From the NCBI GenBank assembly GCA_029449245.1, contig JANATF010000006.1:1798001-1862000 (forward strand): a stretch of 64,000 nucleotides of DNA. The letters run 5' to 3'. The notes under the pieces are model-generated. The model ran no database searches. It had not been told where the DNA came from and worked only from the letters and a program-made list of their open reading frames with translations. Each line of letters begins with the position of its first letter. Within the stretch, counting starts at the first letter, position 1. Source of the DNA: Mortierella alpina (taxonomy: Eukaryota; Mortierellomycota; Mortierellomycetes; Mortierellales; Mortierellaceae). Below are positions 23,101 through 36,467 of the stretch, piece after piece. The translations under genes and the position numbers were made by a program.

Positions 23101-26100
23101 GCGCCTTTTTTTTGTTCGGACAGGAGGAAGGACCCATCTCTTTGATACCCTACGAGACTCTGCTGCACGTCTTAAGAAACGCAACCATGAAACTGAACGC
23201 CAGAGATGATCCCTCATTCGGAACGGCGCAGCCGATGAGTCGAGATGTGATAGGAGGGATTGCACAGCTCCTCTCGGACGGCTTGGCTGTGGGTCCGCTG
23301 CAGCAGGACCGCAAAGCGCTGATCGAGTATTGTTTGCGGGACGTGAAATCCAACCACCCTGGGGCTATATGGAGTCTACAGGTGATTCAGAAGATCTTTG
23401 GTAAGTACTCAAGATATCAATAGTTGTAATACTGCTGCCCCGGAATCCTCCTTACAATCACTGACGAGGTCTTTTGCACGATATAGAGCTCCACTTCATA
23501 AACGACGAGAAAGCCGGCTCACAATTCTATAAGCAGGTCTGTTCATCCTTACCGGAGCTATACATATCGAATCTCAAGGGGTATGCCTCTTCAATCAAGG
23601 CTCTTCCACCTACTGCGAGCCCCACAGTTCCCTGTAAGCGTATGCTCGACCTTTTTTTTATAATGGGATGGCACACACACTTTCGAAAACTGACCATGTT
23701 TTCAATATACATGTCTAAACCACTAGCGTTTGCCCCTCTTTCAACCCACTATCAGGCGCAGGAATACTGGAGAGGACTGCAGCTTTCAATTCGACTAGAT
23801 TTTCTCAAGGCTATGGCAAAGATCTTTCCGGTCTCATGGGGCTCGCCGGGCTTAGCTGACACAATTTGGGATTGTCTAATTGCCGATCCTATTGGGAGTC
23901 AAGAGCAGGATGCGACCTTTTCTTGTCTGGAATCCATGACCGAACCTCGCTTTGTGGAGCATGTCTACAGCAAACTGCTGCCAGGGTTGGATATCTCCAC
24001 AATAAGCCAGAGGGGGTGGCACTGCGTCCGGCAGTACTTTCTGCTCTTAAATTGGCATCAGCAAAAGCTGATAGTTGTAAGTATGATGGAGTCATTGGAC
24101 AGGATTGGTCAGGCGCTGAACAGCAATGTTTTGAGCTCACAACTGTACAAATATTTTTTATTTCTTTTCGATAGAGGATGGACCCAACGGTTGAGAACTC
24201 GCAAATTATCGTGGTGCTTATGCCACTGCAAGGAATGGATCTGATCTGGAGAATCGCGTTGTACGCACGCACATCCATTGTGGGTGCACACGCAACTGAG
24301 CTGCTTTCTTCATTGATAAAGGTAGGAATGGCTAGTCACAACACTGGTAACAGATGTTTGGTTGTTCAGTTGTTCAGTGCGCATCGCTGACGGTTGCCTC
24401 CAACTTTGTCCCATCGCCATGCTTTTTATAGTATCAAAGTACACAGGAGGATAGTCCCGTGCGTGAAGCTGCGGCTTATGAGTTCCGCGAGGACTTGGTC
24501 GAGACGTGTGTTGCACACCTTGTGGAGTCGTCCGACCTTCTGGGCAAGGATGAGGCGATCACTTCAGATATCTCGCTAGTATTTGAACGATGTATTGGAA
24601 TTCTGAAAGCCTTCCTAGCAGCGTGCAATTCGGAACTCAGTGACAAAGCAATGAGGCCAGAGATTCATGGTACACTGGACGAGGAAGCGATGCTTGCTAT
24701 CAAGGTGAACTCGGCCATTGTAAGGCGAAACCACACGTCGTGTACTCCTTTGATGACTCAACTGTACATCTACTGATAATGTTGGCTACTTTTGTCATAG
24801 ATACCCACATTCCAAGTTACTATTCATCCCTCCAGTGCAATGGCTACCCTGCGACGCCTCATCGCAGCAAAACTTGGATGCTCAGAGACTGATGAGGTTC
24901 GGCTGTTCTTGCTCGGAAAGGACATCTTGCCTGCATGGGACAATAAGACTTTGGAGGAGCTGGACATCGAGCATGGCCAAACTCTACTTGCGTCGAAGCG
25001 TCCCCGCTCAACAGTTCCCCTCCAGAGTACTGAGGGCGTGGTGCGTTGAATTACATGACTTGCGGATTTTGATGACCTATGGAAATGGTGCACGATATTT
25101 TTACTAATTTCTGTGTACATTTTATCAATACAGAATCGACTGCCCACGGATTTGCTTCTCAAGTCGGATTTCTTTGAAAGGATTCGGCAAATATTCTTGC
25201 TCGATGAAAAGTACGCATCGCAGGCGTGGGAATTCGTAACTCGTCTCCCAACGAGTCCTGTTTTACTCTCTGCTCTAGAGGAACTGCAGGGGGAAGTCGA
25301 CTGGGCAGCCTTGCTGGATGCGCGATCCCCGTTCTTGCTTCTTTATTCACTGCAGATCCTCGACTCGTTGATCAGGCGTGACCAAAACGCGGAGGTAAGC
25401 TTGTTTTGCGGCGGTCTACTCTGCACCCGGAGGTCGCCTTGGGACTAACACGTGTAACCATTCAACTATCGTCTGATTCCAGGACCCATCAAAGCAGCTC
25501 TGGATCAAGCGGTTCCTGGAATTGGGCGGCCAGCAGCGTCTGATTATGCTTTTGATATCAGAGTCGGGATTAGGTGCGGACAAGTCCAGTCCGACAGCTC
25601 GAAAAGCACTGGGACTCATGCTGAAGGTTTTGGTCCGATTGACGGGATCAGCTGACACGGAGTCTCTCATGGCCACCGCGTCAAGCGGCCTTACTGTTCC
25701 TGTTTTCCTCAACAGACTGGTTTCTGAGATTCTCACATCGGCTGCACGGGAAGGTGGACATGGCACAAGTACGTTGATTTTTTTCCCGGCACTGCTGCCG
25801 CTGCTGCCACTGTATGATGATTTGAGCATTTATCAACAGACTATTGAGTGTGTTTTCTATCTCACCTTGTATTACTGTAGATGACCAGAGTATTGTCCTC
25901 AACGCGACCAGTCTTATTTCTCATCTTTGTGCGGGTCCACAAGGATGGAGCTATCTGCATGGTGGTCCAGACATTCGGTCGCTGTTATTTGTGTCCATGG
26001 TCCAGAGTGACTCGATGCAAATTCGACAGACTGTTCTGGAGATGGGTACAAAGTTTTGTCTGCAAAAGTAAGTGTTGTAGGGTGTGAAGAATACTCTTTT

Positions 26101-29100
26101 CTCAACCAACATGGCCTAATGGATCGAAAAATTATCCCATCTCTCCTCGTGCAGCAGCGATATGCAGTCATCAGATACTTCTCCAGTACTGTTCTTCCTC
26201 GATATTCTGCAGTCTTTCCTCCCGATCCCGAAGGAGTATGAGGGCAATTGCTCCGAGCTTTTCGAGTTCTTTGAGATTGTATCAAGGTAAACATTTTGAC
26301 AGCAGAGCGTCAACTTCATCATTTGGAGACATGCTGGATATCTGCTAACATTTGTATCGTCTTTTAGGGAGGCCTGTAATCTCTGCTCCGAGGACTATTA
26401 CAGGGCGCTCTATGCGAGGTTGATGGATAACATCATCAACCACCCATCGTCGGAGGTAATCTAGTTTACAAAGCAGCCATTGCAGACATATCGGCCTGCG
26501 AATTGTTACTGACGACCGTGAATGCTATAGGGTGCCTCATCACCTACAGAGGACACGGTTCTCATCGGCATGCTCAAGGTGGCGACAGCTATGATCAATG
26601 TTAACACGAGACTGAGGCAGCTGGACACGGGCTTCCGGATAATCGACTTTGTTTTTGATGAGTGCCTCTTCCCACAAATGGTGGCAGGAACTCCATCAAG
26701 CGCAAATGTAGCGCTCAAGTCCGCAAAGTGTGCTAGCGAGGGTTCGCGCTCGGCCGCATTCGGCTATCTCGAGGAGGCTGTAAGAGGAAACCCCGAGGCG
26801 TTGCGACTGGTGATCAGCAAAACCCGCAGGCATTTTGAGCGAGGTGAGAAAAATATGGTTTGCAAACAATTGTTTACTTCGATTCCCACCGCTATTTTCA
26901 AGTTGGCCAAATCCTGATGTGTCTACACATTGATAGATTCCGAGATGGAGGACCAGTGGGGATACGATCCTCAAATGATAAAGAAGGCGAGATGCGGATT
27001 TGTCGGGCTTCAGAACCTTGGAGCGACTTGCTATGTGAACTCAATCCTCCAGCAGTTTTACATGAATGACTCTTTCAGACGCGGCATCTTGGACGCCCCC
27101 TCTGGAGACGATGATGCCACGAAACAGGACACTCTCCTCTATCAACTCCAGGCGCTCTTTGCGAACCTACAAGAAAGTCAAAAGCGATCCTATAACGCCC
27201 GCGGTTTCTGCTATGCTTACAAAGACTGGGACGGGAACCCAATGAACGTCGCCGTGCAGATGGATGTGGACGAGTTTTTTAACATTCTCTTTGATCGCCT
27301 GGAGAGTAGCGTCAAGGGCACCCTACAGGAGGAGCTGTTTAAACAACAGTACGGTGGGAAGCTGGTTCAGCAGATCAAGTCCAAGGATTGTGAACATATT
27401 TCTGAGCGCGAGGACAGCTTCTTCTCGATTCAGTGTGAAGTCAAGAACAAGAAGACACTGGAGGAGAGCCTGCAACTCTATGTCCAGGGCGAGATCCTTG
27501 ATGGCGGTAAGACTGCACGTTGCCTGGGAAATGCAGTACTTGTAGCTCTCAAGTCGGATGGGAATGTCGGTGCTAAAACGATGCCGGAATCAATGCATTG
27601 TTCGTTTAGACAACAAGTACAAGTGCTCTGGTTGTGACAAACATGTCGATGCTATCAAAAGGTGAGTGTTCTCGGTTGTGCCACAGTCCCGCAAGACCGT
27701 GTGTCGCCTCAACTTGATCTAATCGGTGCATTTTTGCCACTATTGAACGATAGGGCTTGCATCAAAGAGTTGCCACAAAATCTCATTCTTCACCTAAAAC
27801 GGTTCGATTATGACATGGACACGATGAGGCGCATCAAGATCAACGATCGGTTCGAGTTCCCAACTAGGCTGGACATGGAGCCGTATACGCTCGACTATTT
27901 GACCCGGAAAGAGCAAGCTCAGGAGGGGGCCAGTTCCTCCCCAACCCCGTACCCGCCAGGAGGATCCGAGAATGGTGCCGCATCGCAGTACAACCTTGTC
28001 GGCGTTCTCGTTCACACAGGCACAGCGGACTCGGGCCACTATTACTCGTACATCAAAGACAGGGGACCAGAAGTGCCGTCAACTCTGTCCCCGAACCCTT
28101 CCTTGGACACGACACAAATTGACAATGCACGGTGGTATCATTTCAATGATTCAAAGGTGGAGGAGTTTGATGCGACCGAGATCCCCGCGAAAGCCTTTGG
28201 AGGATCCGAGTTCATCCCTCAGGATTCATCACCGTACATGAAAACCCCTCCGAGAACTACCACGAAGCCTTACAGCGCTTATATGCTGTTTTACGAGCGC
28301 GCCGACGCTTTAGCGGTGAAAGGGTCGCATCCTGCCACGCCAGCAAGCGTTCCTCAGGACATCAAAGACGTTGTCCAGAAGGAGAACGCCTTGCTCTCGA
28401 GGGATCTGTCCGTCTTCGACCGTCTCTACTACCAGTTCGTATGGGATCTTTTCAACATGTACCAGACGTTGCCCAAGGAGATGGACCAAGGCGGTACTGT
28501 CAGCATTGTCACGGAGCCACTCGACTATCTATCCATGGAATGCGGACTGGACTTTTTCTTTTCTGTGCTCATTCATGCCAGAGATGTCGATCAGGAACTT
28601 CAGCAGTGGGTGCGGTTCCTGTCGTCCTTACTGATAATGTACCCCAGCGGATGTGCAAAGTTTTTGCGATCTCTAGCTCTGAATCAAGACCTGCTCTTGA
28701 GTGTGCTCTTGCTCTGCCCCATCACCCAAGTCAGGGAAGCCGTGATTGATCTCATTTATGAAGCATTGCACAATCTCCGGGAAGCGGACAAGATTGAGTA
28801 TGGGCTCCTTACGGACTCGATGATGGTGGAGCCACTCAGTACGGTTGAGGATAGCCGAGGAGACGACGACTGGATCTGGGCCCAGGGATCTGTCATCCAC
28901 GGTCTTGTCCGGACACTCTTGAACCTCTTGCCAGAAGCCCGGGTTAACTGGCGAAACTTTGACGAGTACTTCAAGCTGATGTACAACTTGACTCAGTTAG
29001 GACGGTCCGAACGGGTCTTGATGGTGCGTGAAGGATATCTCTCGGAGCTGATCGAGTTCTATATTGGCGAGGAGAAAAACGACTCCAAGAAGAAGAAGAT

Positions 29101-32100
29101 GGGCGACAAGTTCACAAAGCCAAACTTCCGATACCTGCTGTTGACGATCCAGGAGAATCTCATCACCTGCGATATCACTCGGTCTTACGAAACTCTGCAG
29201 AAGCGCAACTCTGCTCACAGCACATCAAGCGGTGGTGGCGTTCGGAGGGCATCATCAGAAGAGTCGTCCTCGTCAACATCTTCTGCCTCAAGCTCAAATT
29301 CAGACGAACCTACGATGGAGAACGATATTCACTTAGCCAGTGCCTCACCAGAGCTGGAACAACCCGTCATTCTTACTCAAGCGGACATGAACGCTCTGTT
29401 TTATTGCCATGGATCGCCTGGCTCAGGAGCCGAGAAGTCGCTACTTTTGATTACCAAGATGCTACAGGATCGAACCGACAGCGCCATCATATCGAGGATC
29501 GTAACACACCTGTCCACTCATGTTGTTATTGGGCACCGCCTTCTGGAGTCGCTCTTTGCTTGTCTGGCGTACGCCAATGAAGACCAGTTTACGTCTATCA
29601 TGCAGGTGTTCAAAGACCTTGTGCTACTGGTGGATGACCAGCTGGAGAGCAGAGTTGAAATCATACTCATGCAGCTTGTCAAGGTAAGACGACGTCCTGT
29701 GTTGACAAGGGCGGTTCTGTTAATTACATGGCAATAATTTGTTCCAAACCACTCATATCTGGCAACTTTACTGGATATAGACCCTTGAACTGTCCCCACA
29801 GCCCTCGGTCGCATATGACTGTTTAGACTTCTTTCGTACCATTTCAGACTTTGGCCAATGCGGACGATTTGCACAAGCCTGGTTGCTTCGGAATAGCCGC
29901 GTATGGCTTCAGGAGTTGCTGCTGATGCAGAGCGATTCTGACACACGGATGCGCGCACGGTTGTTCTTCATGGAGCTACTCAGTTCTGAGCGAGCCTTCA
30001 ATGGCTGGAACGATGGACAAGCTGCTTCAGCATCTGTCCAACACTTTGCCAGGCTTCTAGAGCTACTGAAGGTCGTCCCCGAACTTCTTGCAATCTATCC
30101 TGCACATGCGCGGAGAGGTACTTTTGGCTTTTTTTTTGTGAAGACTTATGCCATTGATTTTATGAATAGGTATTGTCACATTGTAGCGGGAAAATATACT
30201 GACGTTATCTTATACCTTTGTCGGCTCTACATGTTTCATAGACGATGAGGACGGCGGTTGGCGATTCGTGGAGTATTTCAAGGCTCTGACAGAACTTGTG
30301 CGAGGGGATGCCGAGAGGGAGCTGGTACGTTCTGAACTTCTTGATTGTCGCACATTGGCCTGGATTACCAACTAATACTGCATGTGATGACCTGAATAGT
30401 TTTTCCAGTGCTGGTCCATGTTCATCGACATTCTCAACAAGATCGACTCCCAGCAGCTGAATCTGGATTATGATAAGAAGGTGAGAATCCGATACGCTTG
30501 GTCTTTCGATTGTCGCACTCTTGTTCAGCGAGATGTCTGATATTTGCCTGTGCTTTTTTTTCATAGGAGATGATGGTGTTTTGGGCACGGATCATGAACG
30601 AAGATGTGGAAAGGAATACGCGTCTCGCCAATTTTACACCAGTTGGCGTGCTGCTCCGCAAGTTTTATGTGTGCCTCCAGAACAACCCCACGAACGTTCA
30701 ATTCCATCGAGAGGTGCTCCCTATCTACTTTGGTCTCGTCCTGAGATTCTGTCGGCTGTCACCTATCTTCCATTCCGAATGGATGAAGTGCAACAACTAC
30801 ACCTGGGCCAACCAGACGATGATATGGGGCACGTTCACGCAGCATGTAAGCAAATCAATTGCGGGCGAAATCCCAGATTGTGCTGATTGCCTTCAACATG
30901 TCGTCTTCCATGTTCTCACTCTCTTCGTCTCTGCATATGTTACTCACATAGTGCCCGCAAGAACTCAGGCAACTTCTTCAGTACAGTCTCGCGCAAGAAC
31001 CACTATTCCGGCACGAATGCTGGCGAGTGCTTCAGTCCGCTGACCCTCCACGATCTTTGACGACTTTTATACAGTAAGAGGCATCCTGCTCCATTTGTTA
31101 GTGACACGTTCTAAACAGTTGTTGCTATACAATAGTATCAATGCTAACTGCTCATATGCACATCTCTGCCACTTTAGGTTGGCACGAGCGACTTTTGCGC
31201 CGGAGAACGAGGTGGCAGGAGCACTGTTCTATCAGATGCGAGGTCTGATAAACCTAACAGAGGTATGCTAGGTTTTGGCATCGCAGCTTGTCGAGCCATT
31301 TGAACGTTGAATTAACCAACGGTCCACCACCACCATATCGCGTATATTGTAGGTGATGAGGCTAGCCGATCAGTCGGGAACTGTTACCAGCGACAATGAG
31401 TTCTTTGCTGTAGAGGCGTTGATGCTGTTGAGTGACTACCTGTGCCGGATGACTGTCTGTCGCAATACTCCAGGTATGGTCACGCACAGCAGACTCGACT
31501 AAAGCACTTGCTAACTGTGAATCAGGGAACTGACGCTGTTACTTTTGGCATCTAGTGTTCGCGGAGGCTATGGATCACTGGAGCAACATTGAGGATGCGA
31601 TCAAGTTGCTAACAGGGAATTTGATGTGGTCAGCACCGCACCAAGTTTACACTCATTCCATCAAGATTCTCATGGTGATTGTGCAGGAGGCTACGTTTAC
31701 TCAAGCTTCGCCGATCTTTGACATTTTGAGGAGTGCACACTCTGAATGGCGCAATTCTTTGGATTCAGGAACAATGGTCCAAGCACAGCGTAAGTCGGTC
31801 GAGTTGATATTGCTATGCATTTTGAGTGAACTGCACCGAGACACCGGAGTAACCGACGCTATTGTTTTTACCTGATCTGCTGATTTTCCTTCAGTTCAAG
31901 GCATGTTTGGTGGAAACCACTCTCCTTATTGCCAACATGGGGTGATCGAGGCCCCACAGACCCTGGCCAGTGTGGGCTCGCCTCCAATGCGCATCGGACC
32001 ACTGATCTTTATGCACCCAGGTTTATATGAAAGTCTGGGTGCAGAGGCCTCGAGGGATATTGTCGATCGGTGGTTTATACCATACTGGACTCTGGCGCAG

Positions 32101-33073
32101 CAAGTGTGCAAGCTCGATGGCGGAATTGCGCACTACCGTTTCGCTATTGAATGTGGTAAGGAGGCGATCGTGGATACGCAGGAGAGAGTGTCTGTTACAA
32201 CTTTTATTTTGAAGCTAACCACGCACTTGCTCCTATCTAGCGTCACTACTAGCAATTGAACAAATCCCTGCACGCTCATTCTTGCATCTCGAGACACTCG
32301 GCGACATCTTGGATGTGATCGCGGGCGAGGACCTGGTGCCTCTCCCTCAAAGCAGCTGCCTTTTCACATTCCTGGAGCGGTTCTTGAGACGCGACGAGTA
32401 CCTTGGTGCGTTGCAGGAGCAGCACCTGGTGACGTGTTCGGCTTTGCTGAGGTGCATTTCAATCGACAAGGAAAACCCACTCATCACAGGTATCATGGAA
32501 GAGAACGCTGTTCGTGCGGAGGAGATCCTGAATCGTTGCGCACAGCTGTCACAGACGCAAATGAATGACGTGGAGGCAAACTTGGAAGTTGATGCCCAGG
32601 ATTTGATCACGGTAAGAGAATAAGCCGAACGGTATCGCCAGGGAGTACGACTAGCCATGCCCCGTCATTTTTAACGCGATCTGAACATATGTCTTTCTTT
32701 CGTTCTGTTAAAATTCTAGTCACTGCAAAACTTGAAGGTCTTGGATGGCATTACTGGCGGATCAGAGACCACGCGCTTCAAGAGTATTCAGGATAGAGCG
32801 CGTCGTATCCAAGCTCAGCTCCCAGCACCTTATGTTACAGTTTTATCGGGGCTCCTTCCCGCAGCCGAGTCAGGCGAGCAATCCACGATCGTAGCAGTTG
32901 AAGAAACTGTGGGCAGCATTGCAGGAGCGGATGAGGCGATGGTGACGGACGTGGGCAGCAGCAGTGCTCCAGAGACGTTGGCTGTCGAGGAAGACACGTT
33001 AATGATGACCGGTGTCGTTCATGGTGGGCCTGAGGTGCTGGATGGCGAGAAAAAGTCGGAGGGCGACGAGTGA
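20175..33073 (+). CDS. Giant ubiquitin C-terminal hydrolase, USP34/USP24/USP9X-like
   Basis: About 33 exons with 75-130-nt introns; the spliced product is roughly 3,250 aa (estimated by subtracting introns). Residues 1-230 are acidic and disordered. A long alpha-helical scaffold follows, with an internal ubiquitin-like segment (24801-25039, LRRLIAAKLGCSETDEVRLF). The USP catalytic core runs from about 26985 to 28300. Its Cys box is GLQNLGATCYVNS (Cys codon 27029-27031), then QMDVDEFFN, a CEHISERED finger segment, CSGC, LILHLKRFDYDMDTM, and the His box TADSGHYYSYIKD (His codon 28037-28039) with WYHFNDSKV. All catalytic elements are present, so an active deubiquitinase is expected. More helical scaffold follows to the C-terminus. 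The RxACxKxLP and RLDMxPYT patterns resemble USP34 most. Start chosen at 20175 (MAGNAMTASEQDD). The junction near 20,900-20,990 changes frame and is unresolved. It converges with VPS71, with 56 bp between stops. Confidence 0.93.
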
Positions 33074-33129
33074 CCCGCAAAAGATTGCTGAATATGTTAC
33101 ATGGCTTTATTGTACAAATGAAGGTGCTT

Positions 33130-33997
33130 TTATATTGTAAACTTCATGCACCTACATAGTGATAGCAGTAAGAGAAACGAGCCATGTGTTAGGATTTCTT
33201 TTGTTGGAAGGCAATGACCACATTGTGCTGTCAGCAAAAGCACATACCTTGTGTCGTTGTGGGTCTTCAGACAGCGCAGATCGCAGTACCGCATTCCGCA
33301 TCGGCTACAGCGGTACGAGCCCTTCCAGCCACAGACGGTGCAGAACTGTCGTTCCGGATACCGACTAGGCCCCATGGATGCGGTAACATATGATGCATGA
33401 TCTGATATCTGGTTCAGTCCAGACTCCTCCAGAAGCTGATTCAATGGCTTCCTTGGCAAGACCGGTTTCCGGTGTCCGAGGAACGCGGTCAGTGCTGAGG
33501 CTCCATTGCCAGGGATGTTCTGACTGTTGGATCCGTTGTTGTTTGAGGCGTTCTTTTTGGAGCGACTGCCCGAGAGTGTCCCTGAGGTTTTTGAAGAAAA
33601 ACTTGCCCCGGGTCCTACTGTACCGACGACTCCACCGACGATAGATCCGACTGCGGGGCTGAGTGGGGGGAGAAGGCCTAGCGGGTCGAGGTTGGTGTGG
33701 GTGAGACTGATGGGTCCCTGAGCGGATGCGGCTGCAGCGGCTGTGGCGATGATAGCTTCGTATTCGTTCAAGGCCACATAGTTGTCGCGCTCTAGAGAGT
33801 CGAGGTGGTGTCTAAGCTGTCGCTTCCTGGCTTCGCTGTCCAGCACCTTGGGGGCTGCGACGTTGATGTAGAAAGGAATGAGAGGTGTGAGATTCCAAGC
33901 TGCTCAGGGAAGCGATTGCACACCGCTGGGTTAGGTTGGATGTTTTTCTCCTTGTGGGATTACCTGTCTTTGTGCTCCTGTCTGCCTTCCTGGACAT
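33130..33997 (-). CDS. VPS71: Vps71/Swc6 (ZNHIT1-like), SWR1 chromatin-remodelling subunit
   Basis: Three exons: 33997..33964 (MSRKADRSTKT), 33854..33248 and a 22-nt last exon 33151..33130, giving about 220 aa. The N-terminal part has the family helix APKVLDSEARKRQLRHHLD with DSLERDNY. A Gly/Ser/Ala-rich linker follows. The C-terminal HIT zinc finger reads FCTVCGWKGSYRCSRCGMRYC..RCLKTH, giving Cys/His ligands in the HIT order. The protein ends with the signature DTRCMKFTI, which is restored only when the tiny last exon is spliced on. Vps71/Swc6 is part of SWR1, which exchanges H2A for H2A.Z in nucleosomes. It shares a 242-bp divergent promoter with the amidohydrolase gene. Confidence 0.92.
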
Positions 33998-34239
33998 TGC
34001 AGCTGATCGAAGTGGAGGTGTAAAGGGGATCAATGCAACAGCGCAAAAAAAGTGAAACGAGAGCAAATCGCGTGTTGGCGCCGTTGGTACCTGGTCATAA
34101 AGCAGTCTTGCAGGCTCAGTGCAGCCTCGGTGCACTGGGCCTGCAAGAACAGAAAAAAAGGACACGCCGTGTTCTTTCCTCATCTGCCTCACTTCCACTC
34201 CCTCCACAGCATTTCGGCAAGACTTTGACGCCATTTCTC
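33998..34239. promoter_or_regulatory. Short divergent promoter, VPS71 / amidohydrolase
   Basis: Only 242 bp separate the two start codons, so regulatory sequence is probably shared. An inverted pair of GCAGGCTCAGTGCAG-like and CACTGGGCCTGCA-like sequences lies at 34110-34145. No named element is recognised. Confidence 0.5.
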
Positions 34240-35733
34240 ATGAAGGTCTTCACATCAGCCCTGTGCACGTCCATGCACACCCCTGCATTCGAGATCCTGT
34301 CCGGCGCAGAGACCCACTACTTTGGTAGAGTGCTGCTATCCAACCTAGTGATAGAATCATTCGCGACTCCCCTCTTTAGCGCGCGCAGTTTTCTCACGGC
34401 TCTGTTAACATGTATTTGTTGAAACACCCGTGAACAACAGAAAGCCCCAACCGTCGCGAGGCGATTCTCAGCTACCTTGAGGAGCACCCCGACTCGTTCG
34501 AGATCACTGAACACGTCGAAGACTTTGGATACGATCCCATCAAGCGCGTTCACAAGCAAGACTTTCTAGATTATCTCGAGACTGCCTACGAGGAATGGAT
34601 TCTCGAGGGTGGCCATCCCAACGGCGTCCTCCCCGGTACCATTCCTCACTACAAGGTCGCACGTCTGGGCCGTCTCAAAGTCGCGAACAGTCTCGCCAAA
34701 TCGGGTGAATACTGTTTCGACATGTCCGCCGTGATCACGAAGGGTATCTCATTTTACTTTTTTTTTACGTTTCTTGCTTTGGCGCGCGATTTGTGTGGGA
34801 ATATTCTACACAACCAACGGTAGTTGTCAAAGAGGTTTTTTCTCACCGATCCTGTTTAACGCCTCTAGACACCTTCAAGGCTGCTTGGAACGCCGCACAG
34901 GTGACATTGACGGCAACAAAGGAATTGGTTCGAGTTGGCGACGACTACGAGAAGAGCCAGGCAGACGGCACAGGTCAAGTGGCCAGCCAGCCACCTGGTA
35001 TCTATGCGCTTGTGCGACCTCCAGGCCATCATGCGCAGTCGGACGTCTGTGGCGGATACTGTTTCCTGAATAACATTGCGATCGCGACCCAGTGGTTGAT
35101 TGACCAGCCTGACTTGAAGGGCAAGCACGGTGGCCCAAAGAAGATTGCCATCCTTGACATCGACTTTCACCAGTAAGAGGAATATGAGCGGGCTTCTTAA
35201 AGATGACTTTGCGTCGACATGTGCATGCAGGCGTGTGCGTGCTTACGTTCTTTCTGATGAATGTCTGACTCGACTATCAACTCTTTTGTTCTAGTGGAAA
35301 CGGTACGCAAGAAATCTTTTACACGACCTCGAACCCACTCTACACCTCTCTACACTCGGTGAATGACTACCCATACTTTACTGGATCTGATCAGGAGTGT
35401 GGCGAAGGGGAAGGCCTGGGGTTCAACATCAACATTCCGCTACATGGTGCGACGACAGATGATGAGTACCTTGAGAAGTTTGAGAAGTTGATCCAGGACC
35501 ATGTCATCCCATATGACGCAGATTATATCCTAGTCTCGTTGGGGGTGGATACATATAAGGATGATCCCATTGCTGGGTTCTTGTTGACCTCGGATGCTTA
35601 TCCTAGGATGGGAAAGGCGGTCCGAGAGATTGGGTTGCCCACGCTGTTTGTACAGGAGGGAGGGTACTGCATCGAGAAGTTGGGGCTCAATGTTGGAGGT
35701 ATCCTTCAGGGATTCATGGGCAAGAACGCTTAG
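34240..35733 (+). CDS. Histone deacetylase-superfamily amidohydrolase (acetylpolyamine amidohydrolase-like)
   Basis: Four exons, 34240..34324, 34441..34743, 34869..35172 and 35295..35733, give about 376 aa. The protein starts MKVFTSALC and has ESPNRREAIL, typical of the acetylpolyamine amidohydrolase branch. The zinc and charge-relay motifs are all visible: LVRPPGHHA (double His), DVCGGYCFLNN, the metal-binding AILDIDFHHGNGTQ (split by the third intron inside a His codon) and SLGVDTYKDDPIAGF, ending with FVQEGGYC. The full set of catalytic residues predicts an active Zn-dependent deacetylase. The short N-terminus and the loop order fit small acylated molecules such as N-acetylpolyamines better than histones, but substrate is inference. 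An AATAAA-like signal lies near 35845. Confidence 0.9.
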
Positions 35734-36138
35734 ATTGGTTGGAATCGAGTTACAATAGATACCTTCAGTGTGAAAGGAGAGAGAATGTAGAGAACAACAT
35801 GTTCACACAAGTCATGAAAATGTACAAAGATCATCGACACGGCTAATAAAAACATAAACAATGCTGTATTTCAAACGATGTTGACAATTGCAGTAGCCAA
35901 AAGAAAGTGCGAGAAAGGCTAGGAAAGAGGGACAATCTCTGAGAAGGCTGTCCGAATGGTGCGATGACTTTCGGTGTCCCTTTTCCTAGATATTTCCTCC
36001 TATTCTTCCCATGCTCCTGCGTCCCATCCTTCGTGTCGTGTTGTCGAGGTTTTTTTTTGTCTTCAAGAGTTATAATAAATTGTACAATGCGTGTTTCGAT
36101 GGAGCGGGTTGTTGTTGTAGTGTCGAGAGGATCGACAT
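35734..36138. other. Convergent 3' region between the amidohydrolase and NOP10
   Basis: 405 bp without a supported exon. AT-rich with AATAAA-like signals on both strands (near 35845 on plus, and TTATAATAAATTG near 36069). Expected to hold both 3' UTRs. Confidence 0.55.
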
Positions 36139-36467
36139 TTACATCTGCTTGGAGGGAAGCTGGGTCAAAAGGAGACCGAAACGCTTCTTGAGAGTGACAC
36201 GGTGACGAGAGTACTTGTCATCGGGCGAGAAGCGGGCGGGGTGAGCAGACTTTGTAACCTTGCCGGCAGGGGTAAGTTTCTGTTATGTGAGAAAAGTGGA
36301 GACAATCGCTTAGAGCGTTAGGTTATAGCGATCAAAACATAGCTTCCACATTATACGAAACACTGCTCGCTGGTGAGGCGACGAGGATGATAAACCTCTT
36401 CCCAATTCATTACCTTGAGCGTGTAGATACGCTTGCCCTCGGGCGACATGGTGTACATAAGATGCAT
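36139..36467 (-). CDS. NOP10: H/ACA ribonucleoprotein subunit Nop10
   Basis: Two exons, 36467..36414 and 36279..36139, separated by a 134-nt intron after codon 18, encode 64 aa, the normal size for Nop10. The sequence reads [19 protein letters not shown], then the family core [18 protein letters not shown] and [13 protein letters not shown], which is almost invariant from fungi to man. Unlike archaeal homologues it lacks the zinc Cys pairs, as expected for eukaryotes. Nop10 joins Cbf5/dyskerin, Gar1 and Nhp2 in H/ACA snoRNPs that pseudouridylate rRNA in the nucleolus. A CAG directly before the ATG, and an AAG|GTATGC donor-like site at 36830, suggest a 362-nt intron in the 5' UTR. It is divergent from BFR2. 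Confidence 0.95.
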
